Assembly: GCF_013912005.1 (NCBI RefSeq)
Contig: NZ_JACESB010000025.1
Location: 1 to 38,473, forward strand
Reading direction: 5' to 3'
Origin: Brevundimonas sp.
GTDB lineage: Bacteria; Pseudomonadota; Alphaproteobacteria; Caulobacterales; Caulobacteraceae
DNA: 38,473 nt
The notes below the pieces were generated by a model that saw nothing but the letters and a program-made list of their open reading frames with translations, did not search any database and was not told the origin of the DNA. How positions within the stretch are numbered: the stretch's first letter is position 1; each line of letters starts with the position of its first letter. Below are positions 1 through 7,002 of this stretch, piece by piece. The position numbers and the translations under genes were made by a program.

Positions 1-67
1 GGCGTAAGGGAGGCCGTCGGCCGCGGGCGGGCTTCCAAATCGCGCCGCAGACGTTAGACCCGGGCCC

Positions 68-1009
68 ATGTCCGACCTGCTCTCCCCCCTGAACCAGGCC
101 GTCGCCGCCGGCCGCGAGGCCGCGAGCCTCGACGTGGCCATGGTCGCCAAGCTGACCGACATGGCCGGCGACCTGGCGGTCAACCTGCTGATCGCCCTGC
201 TTATCCTCGCCGTCACCATCATCGCCTCGCGCTGGGCGGCGCGGGTGGCGAAGCGGGTGCTGGGGCGCATCCGCGGCTTCCGCGAGGATCCCACGGTGCT
301 CAGCTTCGCGTCCCAGGTGGCGCGGGTGCTGGTGCTGATCGTGGGCCTGATCGCGGTGCTGCAGCGGCTGGGGGTGCAGACCACCTCGATCATCGCCGTG
401 CTCGGGGCCGCCTCCCTCGCGGTGGGCCTGGCCCTGCAGGGGACGCTGTCGAACGTCGCGGCCGGGGTCATGCTGCTGATCCTGCGCCCCTACCGGGTCG
501 GCGACGTGATCGACCTGAACGGCGTCGCCGGCACGGTGCAGCGGCTGGACCTGTTCACCACCCAGATGTCGAACGCCAACAATCACAAGATCGTGGTGCC
601 CAATTCGAAGGTGCTGAGCGACGTGGTGGTCAACCTCACCGGGCAGAAGACGCGGCGCATCGAGATCAACTTCACCGTCGGCTACGGCGAGGATCTGGCG
701 GCGGCGCGCGAGGTGCTGGCCGGGGTGGCGGCCGGGCACGGCAAGGTGCTCGACGACCCGGCCCCGTGGACCGGGGTCACCGGCCTGCTGGACAGCTCGG
801 TCCAGATCACCCTGCACGCCTGGGTCCACTCCGAGGACTGGTGGCAGACCCAGGCCGACCTGATGCAGGGCGGCAAGGAGGCCCTCGACCGGGCGGGGAT
901 CGAGATTCCGTTCCCGCACCAGGTCGCCGTGCCCTACGGCGACGAGCGGGACGTGATGCCGGTGGTCCGCGTCCGGCGGGAAGTGGTCGACGCGGCGGAG
1001 GAAGGCTGA
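68..1009 (+). CDS. MscS-family small-conductance mechanosensitive channel
   Basis: Inner-membrane channel of 313 residues that would release small solutes when membrane tension rises on hypo-osmotic shock. Three hydrophobic segments lie at about residues 33-53, 84-102 and 108-138. The third carries the MscS pore-helix pattern of alternating Gly and Ala (AVLGAASLAVGLALQG), closely matching the E. coli MscS pore helix. A beta-type domain follows (RPYRVGDVIDLNGVAGTV, then VPNSKVLSDVVVN), then the C-terminal alpha/beta vestibule domain. Length fits the short MscS class (about 280-320 residues), not the large MscK/YbdG types. The threonine-aldolase-like gene begins 3 bases after its stop, so the two are probably co-transcribed. 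The family call is firm; the gating stimulus is inferred from the family. Confidence 0.93.
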   Translation: MSDLLSPLNQAVAAGREAASLDVAMVAKLTDMAGDLAVNLLIALLILAVTIIASRWAARVAKRVLGRIRGFREDPTVLSFASQVARVLVLIVGLIAVLQRLGVQTTSIIAVLGAASLAVGLALQGTLSNVAAGVMLLILRPYRVGDVIDLNGVAGTVQRLDLFTTQMSNANNHKIVVPNSKVLSDVVVNLTGQKTRRIEINFTVGYGEDLAAAREVLAGVAAGHGKVLDDPAPWTGVTGLLDSSVQITLHAWVHSEDWWQTQADLMQGGKEALDRAGIEIPFPHQVAVPYGDERDVMPVVRVRREVVDAAEEG

Positions 1010-1012
1010 GAC

Positions 1013-2032
1013 ATGCGCTACGACTTCGGCTCGGACAACACCGCCGGCATGGCCCCGGCCGCCCTCCAGGCGCTGGTCGAGGCCAACGCCGGGTTCGCCC
1101 GCGCCTACGGCTCCGACGACCTGACGGCGCGCGCCGCCGACCTGATCCGCCAGCGCCTCGACGCGGACGCGGAGGTGCGTTTCGTCTTCTCCGGCACCGC
1201 CGCCAACGCCATCGCCCTGTCGATGCTGGCCTGGCCGCACGAGGCGGTGATCGCCCACCACGCCGCCCACGTCTGCACCGACGAGACCGGCGCGCCCGGC
1301 TTCTTCGGCCACGGCGTCGGCCTGATCGGCCTGCCGGGGTTCTCGGGCAAGATCGACCGGCTGGCCCTCGAGGCGGCGCTGGACGAGCCGGAGGTCGGCC
1401 ATCGCCAGCCGCCGGCGGCCCTGAGCCTGACCCAGTCGACGGAGTATGGGGCGGTCTACACCGAGGAGGAGCTGCGCCACCTGATCGAGCCGGTGAAGCT
1501 GCGCGGCTACGGCGTGCACATGGACGGGGCGCGCCTGGCCAATGCGGCGGCGGCGGGCTTCGACCTTCCGTCGATCGCGCGGCTGGGGGTCGACGTGCTG
1601 GTGTTCGGCGGCGCCAAGGCGGGGGCCCTTTGCGCCGAGGCGATCGTCATGTTCGACCGCTCGCTGGCGCGCCGCATCGACAACCGGCTGAAGCAGGCGG
1701 GGCAGACGGCGTCCAAGGCACGCTTCCTGGCGGCGCCCTTCGTGGGCCTTCTCGAGAGCGACGCCTGGCTGACCGGCGCGGCCCACGCCAACCTGATGGC
1801 GCAGCGGCTGGCGGAGGGCGTCGCCCTGCGCAGTCCGTTCATCCTCGCCCATCCGGTGGAGGCGAACGCCGTGTTCGTCCGCATGCCCGCCGAGGCGCAC
1901 CGGCGGCTGAACGAACTGGGCTGGGCCTGCTACCGGTTCGACGACGGCTCCGTCCGCTTCGTGTGCTCGTGGGCGACCACCGAGGCGGCCGTGGACGAGC
2001 TGCTGGCCGACGTGGCCTCGCTTTCGGCGTGA
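1013..2032 (+). CDS. Low-specificity L-threonine aldolase / beta-eliminating lyase family PLP enzyme
   Basis: Fold-type I PLP enzyme of 339 residues that would cleave L-threonine or allo-threonine to glycine and acetaldehyde. The start MRYDFGSDNTAG is the family's usual N-terminus. SGTAANAIAL binds the cofactor phosphate, HMDGARLANA holds the Asp that pairs with the pyridine nitrogen, and the Schiff-base lysine is K202 in FGGAKAG. The FGG-x-K context is that of the proteobacterial low-specificity subgroup rather than the E. coli LtaE context (LSKGLG). It follows the MscS gene by 3 bases. Family members differ in stereospecificity and some act on other beta-hydroxy amino acids, so the substrate is an inference. 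Confidence 0.9.
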   Translation: MRYDFGSDNTAGMAPAALQALVEANAGFARAYGSDDLTARAADLIRQRLDADAEVRFVFSGTAANAIALSMLAWPHEAVIAHHAAHVCTDETGAPGFFGHGVGLIGLPGFSGKIDRLALEAALDEPEVGHRQPPAALSLTQSTEYGAVYTEEELRHLIEPVKLRGYGVHMDGARLANAAAAGFDLPSIARLGVDVLVFGGAKAGALCAEAIVMFDRSLARRIDNRLKQAGQTASKARFLAAPFVGLLESDAWLTGAAHANLMAQRLAEGVALRSPFILAHPVEANAVFVRMPAEAHRRLNELGWACYRFDDGSVRFVCSWATTEAAVDELLADVASLSA

Positions 2033-2063
2033 GCCGGGCGGGCCCCGCGCGCATGGCGGCCCG

Positions 2064-2222
2064 ATGACGAAGCGCGATCCCGGCCGCCCCGGCGATGCGG
2101 CCCGCGTGGATGCGGCGCTGCGCGCGGCCTACCGCCGCATCGAGGCCGAGCCGGCGCCGGAACGTCTGCAGGCGCACCTCGACGCCCTGGCTCCCGCCGC
2201 CCGCAAGGACCGGCGCGCCTGA
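2064..2222 (+). CDS. NepR-like small anti-sigma factor (52 aa)
   Basis: Small ORF, ATG at 2064, 52 residues, charged and Ala/Arg-rich. Residues from about 19 on (ALRAAYRRIEAEPAPERL, then QAHLDAL) follow the NepR pattern LR-x2-Y-x-(3-4)-EP-x-P-x-R-(F/L)-x3-L-x-L. NepR proteins bind EcfG sigma factors in alphaproteobacteria and release them when the response regulator PhyR is phosphorylated. The neighbour supports this: the ORF converges on an EcfG-type sigma gene, with 3 bases between the two stop codons. No good Shine-Dalgarno sequence is visible, and the gene may be read with the aldolase gene 31 bases upstream. The usual order is nepR-ecfG on one strand, so this arrangement is unusual. The short, less conserved sequence keeps confidence moderate. 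Confidence 0.6.
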   Translation: MTKRDPGRPGDAARVDAALRAAYRRIEAEPAPERLQAHLDALAPAARKDRRA

Positions 2223-2225
2223 CCG

Positions 2226-2798
2226 TCAGCCGTCGCCGCGCGGCATGTCCATCACCTCGGCGAGGCGGTTGCGGGCGCGGTTGACGCGGCTCTTGATGGT
2301 GCCCAGGGCGCAGCCGGCGATCTCGGCCGCCTCCTCGTAGGACAGGCCCGCGGCGCCGACGAGGACGATCGCCTCCCGATGCGCCGGCGGCAGGTCGTCC
2401 ATGGCCGACCGGAGCCGGCCCAGCTCGACCGTCCACTCCTGGGCGCCCTCGGCGGAGAGTCCCGCCGCATGGCGTCCTTCCTCGTCGGCCACCTCGCGCT
2501 GCCGCCGGGAGAGGGCGGAGTACCAGGAGTTGCGCAGGATGGTGAACAGCCAGGCCCGCAGATTGGTGCCGCCCTCGAACCGGTCGCGGTAGGTCCAGGC
2601 CTTGGTCAGGGTCTCCTGCACCAGGTCGTCGGCGTCGGCGGCGTTGCGCGAAAGGGACCAGGCGAAGGCGCGCAGGGACGGGATCAGGACCGTCACCGCC
2701 TCCCGCCAGCGGCGGGGCTCCACGATGCCCTGCCGGGCTCCGGCGGTGGCTTCGGTCGCGTCGGCGGCGCCCGCGAACGGCGCAAGATCGGTCGGCAT
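2226..2798 (-). CDS. EcfG-type ECF sigma factor (general stress response)
   Basis: ECF sigma factor of 190 residues. Region 2 is at about 32-100 (SLRAFAWSLSRNAADADDLV, then the hallmark GTNLRAWLFTILRN of the EcfG/ECF15 group). Region 4 is at about 125-180 (LPPAHREAIVLVGAAGLSYE, then GTIKSRVNRARNRLAE). The EcfG group directs the alphaproteobacterial general stress response and recognises GGAAC-N16/17-CGTT. A perfect match to that promoter lies upstream on this strand (-35 at 2880-2876, -10 at 2859-2856), so autoregulation is likely. A NepR-like ORF converges from the other side, but no phyR or sensor kinase is in the window. Whether this is the main EcfG (SigT in Caulobacter) or a paralogue cannot be decided here. 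No strong ribosome-binding site precedes the ATG. Confidence 0.88.
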   Translation of the reverse strand: MPTDLAPFAGAADATEATAGARQGIVEPRRWREAVTVLIPSLRAFAWSLSRNAADADDLVQETLTKAWTYRDRFEGGTNLRAWLFTILRNSWYSALSRRQREVADEEGRHAAGLSAEGAQEWTVELGRLRSAMDDLPPAHREAIVLVGAAGLSYEEAAEIAGCALGTIKSRVNRARNRLAEVMDMPRGDG

Positions 2799-2853
2799 CC
2801 AGCGATCCCGTGACTGTCACACGTCGCCCGCAGGAGCGCCCGGCGACCCTGGC

Positions 2854-2880
2854 GGAACGTCACCCCCGATGGCCCGTTCC
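2854..2880. promoter_or_regulatory. Symmetric (two-way) EcfG-type promoter between the sigma gene and egtBD
   Basis: Plus strand: GGAAC at 2854-2858, 16-base spacer, CGTT at 2875-2878, directed at the egtB-egtD gene (start 2968). Minus strand: GGAAC at 2880-2876, 16-base spacer, CGTT at 2859-2856, directed at the sigma gene (start 2798). Both match the EcfG consensus exactly, because the outer GGAACG and CGTTCC are reverse complements. Predicted leaders are roughly 50 bases for the sigma gene and 80 for egtBD. Promoter activity is inferred from the motif. Confidence 0.75.
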
Positions 2881-2967
2881 TTTGTCGGACCGGCGACATT
2901 GCCCGCGACGGTGGCGGTCTGGACCCCGCCGCCCCATCTGACCGACGAGCCGAAGGGGGATCGCCGT

Positions 2968-5121
2968 ATGAACACCTGCAGCCGGATTTCGACCCCGGCC
3001 GACGCCGATCTGGCCCGGTTCCGCGAGGTGAGGGCGGCCCTCCCGGCGCTCGCCCGAGGATTGTCCGCGGAAGACCTCGCCGCGCAGTCGATGCCGGATT
3101 GCAGCCCCGGCAAATGGCATCTGGCGCACTCCACCTGGTTCTGGGAGGCGATGCTCCTGTCCGGGGAGCCGGGCTATGCGCCGGTCGACCCGGCGTGGGG
3201 CCGGCTGTTCAACAGCTATTACGAAGCCCTCGGCGACCGCGTCCCGCGCACCGAGCGCGGCCTGATGACCCGGCCGGGCCTCGACGAGGTGCTCGCCTAC
3301 CGGCGCGAGATCGACCGGCGGATGGCGGCGTGGCTGGGCGAGGGCCGGACCGACGGCCGGACCCGCTATCTCGTGGAGCTCGGCCTGCACCATGAACAGC
3401 AGCACCAGGAGCTGTTCCTGATGGACCTGCTGCACCTGATGTCGCGCTCGCCGCTGGAGCCGGCCGCCTATGCGGGCGAGCCGGGGGCCGCGCCGGCGGC
3501 GGACCGCCGGGACGGGTGGATCGCGCTGGAGGGCGGGCTGGTCGGGATCGGCCACGACGGCGGCGGCTTCGCCTTCGACAACGAGGGGCCTGCCCACCGG
3601 GTGTGGCTGGAGCCGTACGCGATGGCCGCGGGCCTGGTCGCCAACGACGACTGGATCGCCTTCATCGAGGACGGCGGCTACCGCCGGCCCGAGCTCTGGA
3701 CCTCCGACGGCTGGGCGACGGTCCGCGCCGAGGGCTGGACCGCGCCGCTGTACTGGCAGCGGGAGGACGCGGCGTGGACGGCCATGACCCTGGCCGGGCG
3801 CCGGCCGCTGGAGCCGGACGCCCCGGTGCGCCACGTCAGCTGGTACGAGGCCGACGCCTTCGCGCGCTGGGCCGGCGCGCGCCTCCCCACCGAGGCCGAA
3901 TGGGAGCACGCGGTGCGGACGAAGCCGGAGGCCTTCGCCGACGCCTTGGGCGCGCTGTGGCAGTGGACCGCCTCGCCCTACACCCCCTATCCGGGATTCC
4001 GCCCGACCGAGGGGACGGCCGCGGAGTACAACGGCAAGTTCATGGCCAACCAGCTGGTGCTGCGGGGCTCCAGCTTCGCGACCCCGGAGGGGCACGCGCG
4101 CGTCAGCTACCGCAACTTCTTCTATCCCCACCAGCGCTGGGCCTTCGCCGGGCTGCGGCTGGCGCGGGACGCCGAGCCCGGCGACGGCGCCCGGGCCGGG
4201 GCGGACGGCGACTTCGCCGCGGCCCTGCTGGACGGCCTTTCGGCCTCGCCGAAACGGATGTCGCCGAAGTGGTTCTACGACGCCGAGGGCTCGCGCCTGT
4301 TCGAGGACATCACCCGCCTGCCGGAATACTATCCGACCCGGCAGGAGGCGGAGCTGCTGCGCCGCGTCGCCCCCGACTGGGCGGGGCGGTTCGGGCCCGG
4401 CGCGGTGCTGGTCGAGTTCGGCTCGGGCGCCAGCGAGAAGACCCGCATCGTGCTGGACGCCGCGCCGGACCTCGCCGCCTATGTGCCGATCGACATCAGC
4501 CCCGACGCGCTCGAGGCCGCCGCCGACCGGATCGAGGCCGGGTATCCGGCGCTGAAGGTGCGGCCGATGGTCGGGGACTTCCTCGCGCTCGACGCCCTGC
4601 CGGAAGACGTCGGGCCCGGGCGGCACGTGGGCTTCTTCCCCGGCTCCACCATCGGCAATCTCGAACCCGGGGAGGCCGTCGCCTTCCTGAAGGCGGCGCG
4701 CGACCTGCTGGGGGAGGGGGCGCTGTTCATCCTGGGCGTCGACCTGGTCAAGGACCCGGCGGTGCTGGTGGCCGCCTATGACGATGCGGCGGGGGTCACT
4801 GCGGCGTTCAACCGCAACCTGCTGGTGCGCGCCAATCGCGAGGCGGGCGCGGATTTTCCGGTGGACGAGTTCCGCCACCGGGCGCTGTGGAACCCGGAGG
4901 CCTCGGCGATCGAGATGCATCTGGAGGCGGGGCGCGACATGACCGTCGGGATCGGAGGCCGCCGGCTCGGCTTCGCCCGGGGCGAGACCATCCACACCGA
5001 GAGCTCCCGCAAGTTCACGCGGACGGCGGTCGACCGGCTCGCGGCGGCGTCCGGATGGCGGCTGTCGGATTTCCGCGAGTCCGTCGCGCCCGCGGTGGCG
5101 CTGGCCCTGCTCGAAACCTGA
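2968..5121 (+). CDS. egtBD: Ergothioneine biosynthesis EgtB-EgtD fusion (sulfoxide synthase + histidine trimethylase)
   Basis: One uninterrupted ORF of 717 residues carries two enzymes. Residues about 10-170 are the DinB-like EgtB domain with iron ligands H51 (GKWHLAH) and the HX3HXE motif (H142, H146, E148). Residues about 180-403 are the FGE-sulfatase (C-type-lectin-like) domain, ending FAGLRLARD. A short Gly/Ala/Asp-rich linker follows. Residues about 413-717 are EgtD, the SAM-dependent histidine N-alpha-trimethyltransferase: SPKRMSPKWFYDAEGSRLFE, SAM motif VEFGSGASEKTR near 482, FPGSTIGNLEP, and ESSRKFT near the end. EgtD would make hercynine and EgtB would add the sulfur, so both committed steps sit on one chain. 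Start ATG 2968 has GGGGGA just upstream; the longer reading to 2602 runs into the sigma promoter. No egtA, egtC or egtE is visible. Expression is probably EcfG-driven. Confidence 0.92.
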   Translation: MNTCSRISTPADADLARFREVRAALPALARGLSAEDLAAQSMPDCSPGKWHLAHSTWFWEAMLLSGEPGYAPVDPAWGRLFNSYYEALGDRVPRTERGLMTRPGLDEVLAYRREIDRRMAAWLGEGRTDGRTRYLVELGLHHEQQHQELFLMDLLHLMSRSPLEPAAYAGEPGAAPAADRRDGWIALEGGLVGIGHDGGGFAFDNEGPAHRVWLEPYAMAAGLVANDDWIAFIEDGGYRRPELWTSDGWATVRAEGWTAPLYWQREDAAWTAMTLAGRRPLEPDAPVRHVSWYEADAFARWAGARLPTEAEWEHAVRTKPEAFADALGALWQWTASPYTPYPGFRPTEGTAAEYNGKFMANQLVLRGSSFATPEGHARVSYRNFFYPHQRWAFAGLRLARDAEPGDGARAGADGDFAAALLDGLSASPKRMSPKWFYDAEGSRLFEDITRLPEYYPTRQEAELLRRVAPDWAGRFGPGAVLVEFGSGASEKTRIVLDAAPDLAAYVPIDISPDALEAAADRIEAGYPALKVRPMVGDFLALDALPEDVGPGRHVGFFPGSTIGNLEPGEAVAFLKAARDLLGEGALFILGVDLVKDPAVLVAAYDDAAGVTAAFNRNLLVRANREAGADFPVDEFRHRALWNPEASAIEMHLEAGRDMTVGIGGRRLGFARGETIHTESSRKFTRTAVDRLAAASGWRLSDFRESVAPAVALALLET

Positions 5122-5134
5122 GCGGAAAGAAAAA

Positions 5135-5159
5135 GGGGCGGCTCCGTCGGAGCCGCCCC
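5135..5159 (-). terminator. Intrinsic terminator of the KGG-protein gene
   Basis: Perfect 11-bp stem (GGGGCGGCTCC / GGAGCCGCCCC) with a 3-base loop. On the minus strand it is followed by TTTTTCTTT, so it terminates the leftward KGG gene ending at 5178. It also lies 14 bases after the egtBD stop, but the plus strand has no T-tract there. Confidence 0.8.
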
Positions 5160-5177
5160 CTGTCGCCGCTTGTGCGC

Positions 5178-5402
5178 CTACTCTGCGGCGGGAGCGCGCT
5201 CCCGGTTGCGGGAGCCGTGGGAGGCCTCGCCGCCCTTGCGGCCGGCCTGTGCGGCCAGGCTGCGGTCCTGCGAGAAGCTCCGCTTCTCGCTCGGCACGCT
5301 GGCGCCGCCCTTGCGGGCGATCTCGCGTTGGCGTTCCGGATCCATCGAGGCGAAGCCCCGCTTGGAGACGCCGGAGGCTCGCGGGGGCTGACTCTGAGCC
5401 AT
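5178..5402 (-). CDS. KGG-repeat general stress protein
   Basis: Small hydrophilic protein of 74 residues from the stress-induced KGG family (Con-10/GsiB-like). Two KGG repeats are visible: [18 protein letters not shown] and [16 protein letters not shown]. It is rich in Ser, Arg, Gly and Ala, with no membrane segment, so it should be cytosolic and largely disordered. Family members accumulate in stationary phase, desiccation and osmotic stress; a molecular activity is not established. The start has AAAGGAA about 9 bases upstream. A near-consensus EcfG promoter (GGAAC-N16-GGTT) lies at 5467-5443 on the same strand, and the gene ends at a strong terminator. It sits among other putative EcfG targets. 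Confidence 0.85.
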   Translation of the reverse strand: MAQSQPPRASGVSKRGFASMDPERQREIARKGGASVPSEKRSFSQDRSLAAQAGRKGGEASHGSRNRERAPAAE

Positions 5403-5442
5403 CGGGGGTTCCTTTCGTGGCGCTTGTGACGGTCGCCGATTG

Positions 5443-5467
5443 AACCCCCGGGCCCCGCTCAGGTTCC
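5443..5467 (-). promoter_or_regulatory. Near-consensus EcfG promoter of the KGG gene
   Basis: Minus strand: GGAAC at 5467-5463, 16-base spacer, GGTT at 5446-5443 (consensus CGTT, one mismatch). It is about 40 bases upstream of the KGG start codon. On the plus strand the same DNA reads TGAAC-N16-GGTT, so it is nearly symmetric, but no gene follows on that side. Confidence 0.55.
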
Positions 5468-5529
5468 GGCGGCGCGGTCACAGAAATGCGAACGAATCAC
5501 AGGGCTTGGACGAGAGGCGGCGCGGACGC

Positions 5530-5712
5530 TCATCCGCCGGCCTCCGGGGGCGTCCCGCCCGGATCGATGTCCGGACCCGGCGTGTCCGGCGGGACGACGT
5601 CCGGCGGTCCGCCCGGCTCGAAGTCCGGCGGGGGAACGGGGTCGATGTCCGGCCCCGGCGTGTCGGGCGGGGTGATCTCGGGCTGGGCGGGGACGGGTTC
5701 TATCCAGGTCAT
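5530..5712 (-). CDS. Small proline-rich repeat peptide
   Basis: Peptide of 60 residues, more than one third proline, starting [16 protein letters not shown]. The segment [11 protein letters not shown] occurs twice, spaced by [16 protein letters not shown]. At DNA level a 30-base unit recurs at 5564-5593 and 5642-5671 with two differences, suggesting internal duplication. The chosen ATG at 5712 has AAGGAG 9 bases upstream; a longer reading from 5763 lacks this. There is no signal peptide, membrane helix or cysteine. Aspartates make it acidic, and it should be extended (polyproline-like). I do not recognise a function. It lies between two putative EcfG-controlled genes and may share the element at 5770-5796, whose minus strand reads TGAAC-N16-GGTT. 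Confidence 0.6.
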   Translation of the reverse strand: MTWIEPVPAQPEITPPDTPGPDIDPVPPPDFEPGGPPDVVPPDTPGPDIDPGGTPPEAGG

Positions 5713-5769
5713 GGTCGGCTCCTTGCGTCCCGGACCAACACGCCGCAGCCCGCGCCGTTGCATGGGCCG

Positions 5770-5794
5770 GGAACCGCGGCCGACGGTCGTGGTT
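5770..5794 (+). promoter_or_regulatory. Near-consensus EcfG promoter of the YqjD-like gene
   Basis: Plus strand: GGAAC at 5770-5774, 16-base spacer, GGTT at 5791-5794, 33 bases before the ATG at 5828. It has the same one-base departure from consensus as the KGG promoter. The minus strand reads TGAAC-N16-GGTT (5796-5772), which could serve the proline-rich peptide gene. Confidence 0.55.
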
Positions 5795-5827
5795 CATCCG
5801 GCTCACCCCCCGCCCGAGGATACCGAG

Positions 5828-6121
5828 ATGAGCGACACCGCCCCTGGACCGAACTCCGAAGAAGACATCGTGGACGCCATCGACACGGACACAACGCGCC
5901 TCGAGCGGGCGGCGGACGACATCCTCGCCGGCGGCGAGGCGGACGGGACGGCGGAGGCCCGGCCGCTGCGATCCGCCCTGCGCGAGGACGCCGGCCTGGT
6001 CGGCGGCTGGGGACGGGAGCGGGCCCGGCGGCTTCGCGGCGCCGTCGAACAGGAGCCGATGCGGGCCTCGATCTACGCCCTCGGCCTGGGCGTGATCATC
6101 GGTCTGCTGGTCGCCCGCTAG
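5828..6121 (+). CDS. Small membrane-anchored protein, DUF883/ElaB-YqjD-like
   Basis: Protein of 97 residues. The first 70 are hydrophilic and acidic then basic ([34 protein letters not shown]). The last 20 form one transmembrane helix ending in Arg ([18 protein letters not shown]). This layout, with Glu-x-Pro before a Gly-rich C-terminal helix and a final Arg, is that of the DUF883/ElaB/YqjD family: inner-membrane proteins, some ribosome-associated, made in stationary phase. The N-terminal part is not clearly the family domain, so similarity rests mainly on the tail. ATG 5828 has GAGGA 8 bases upstream, with an EcfG-like promoter further up. Its stop overlaps the stop of the convergent hydrolase gene within the tetranucleotide CTAG. 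Confidence 0.65.
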   Translation: MSDTAPGPNSEEDIVDAIDTDTTRLERAADDILAGGEADGTAEARPLRSALREDAGLVGGWGRERARRLRGAVEQEPMRASIYALGLGVIIGLLVAR

Positions 6122-6819
6122 GACGGCCCGCTCGCCGGACGGGCGATCGGCGCGCGCTTCAGCGCCTCGTCCGAGACGAAGGGGTTGCTCCGGCGTTCGG
6201 CGCCGAAGGTCGATCCGGGGCCGTGGCCCGGCACGAAGGCGACGTCGTCGCCCAGCGGCCAGAGCCTGGTGACGATGGCGTTCAGCAGGCTGGCGTGATC
6301 GCTGCGCGGGAAGTCGGTGCGGCCGATCGACCCCTGGAACAGCACGTCGCCGACCTGGGCGAACCGCGCCTCGCGGTTGAAGAAGATCACGTGCCCGGGC
6401 GTGTGGCCCGGGCAGTGGTAGACCTCCCACGCCGCCTCGCCGAGCGTCAGCCGGTCGCCGTCCGCCAGCCAGCGGGTGGGCATGAACGCCCGCGCCTCGG
6501 GCAGGCCGTACATCTGGCCCTGGGCCGGGATGCCGTCGATCCAGAACTGGTCGTCGGGGTGCGGGCCGATGATGTCGAGACCGGTCTTCTCCTGCATCTC
6601 CGCCGCGCCGCCGGCGTGGTCCAGGTGGCCGTGGGTGATCCAGATGGCCTCCAGCGTCACCCCCTGTCTCGCCACGCCCGCGAGCAGGGCGTCGACGGAT
6701 CCCCCCGGATCGATGATCGCTCCCTTCAGGGTCTTCCGGCACCAGACGAGGGTGCAGTTCTGCTGCAGGGGCGTGACCGGGAAGACGGCGACGCCGATGG
6801 GGGGAGGGGACTGGGTCAT
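6118..6819 (-). CDS. MBL-fold metallo-hydrolase, glyoxalase-II-like
   Basis: Metallo-beta-lactamase-fold hydrolase of 233 residues. The THGHLDH motif (H63, H65, D67, H68) binds two metal ions. Further ligands are in CPGHTPGH, in GDVLF (the bridging Asp) and in PGHGPGS near the C-terminus. The N-terminal [13 protein letters not shown] is typical of the YcbL/GloB-like subgroup of small cytosolic thioester hydrolases; YcbL proteins hydrolyse S-lactoylglutathione in vitro. It lacks the C-terminal domain of classical glyoxalase II. The ATG at 6819 matches the family N-terminus; longer readings run into the tig leader. No clear ribosome-binding site is seen. The substrate is uncertain; the fold and metal site are clear. 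Confidence 0.88.
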   Translation of the reverse strand: MTQSPPPIGVAVFPVTPLQQNCTLVWCRKTLKGAIIDPGGSVDALLAGVARQGVTLEAIWITHGHLDHAGGAAEMQEKTGLDIIGPHPDDQFWIDGIPAQGQMYGLPEARAFMPTRWLADGDRLTLGEAAWEVYHCPGHTPGHVIFFNREARFAQVGDVLFQGSIGRTDFPRSDHASLLNAIVTRLWPLGDDVAFVPGHGPGSTFGAERRSNPFVSDEALKRAPIARPASGPS

Positions 6820-6868
6820 CCGGGCTGGATAGCCGAGGCCGGGCCGCGCCGAAACCGCCGGGCTCACG

Positions 6869-6897
6869 TTGACCTTTCGGGCGGTGATCGACATAAG
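6869..6897 (+). promoter_or_regulatory. Candidate housekeeping promoter of tig
   Basis: TTGACC at 6869-6874 and CATAAG at 6892-6897 with a 17-base spacer, about 100 bases upstream of the trigger-factor ATG in the divergent gap. Matches are 5 of 6 and 4 of 6 to the sigma-70 hexamers. Confidence 0.45.
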
Positions 6898-7002
6898 GGC
6901 GGGCTTCAAAGGCGCCGCCTCGCAAGGGCGGCCCTTGTTGCTTTCCCACACCGCGCAGCGCCTGCCGATCCGGCGCCGCCCCAGAGCGTCAGAATCCCGA
7001 CC

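Noticed and set aside
766-2067. Long Gly/Arg/Pro-rich reading frame overlapping the MscS and aldolase genes
   Set aside because: It is an alternative frame of two clear genes in GC-rich DNA, with typical shadow composition and no domain.
2860-5481. 873-codon open frame antisense to egtBD
   Set aside because: The antisense strand of a GC-rich gene commonly lacks stops; composition is Arg/Gly/Pro-rich and nothing matches a protein family.
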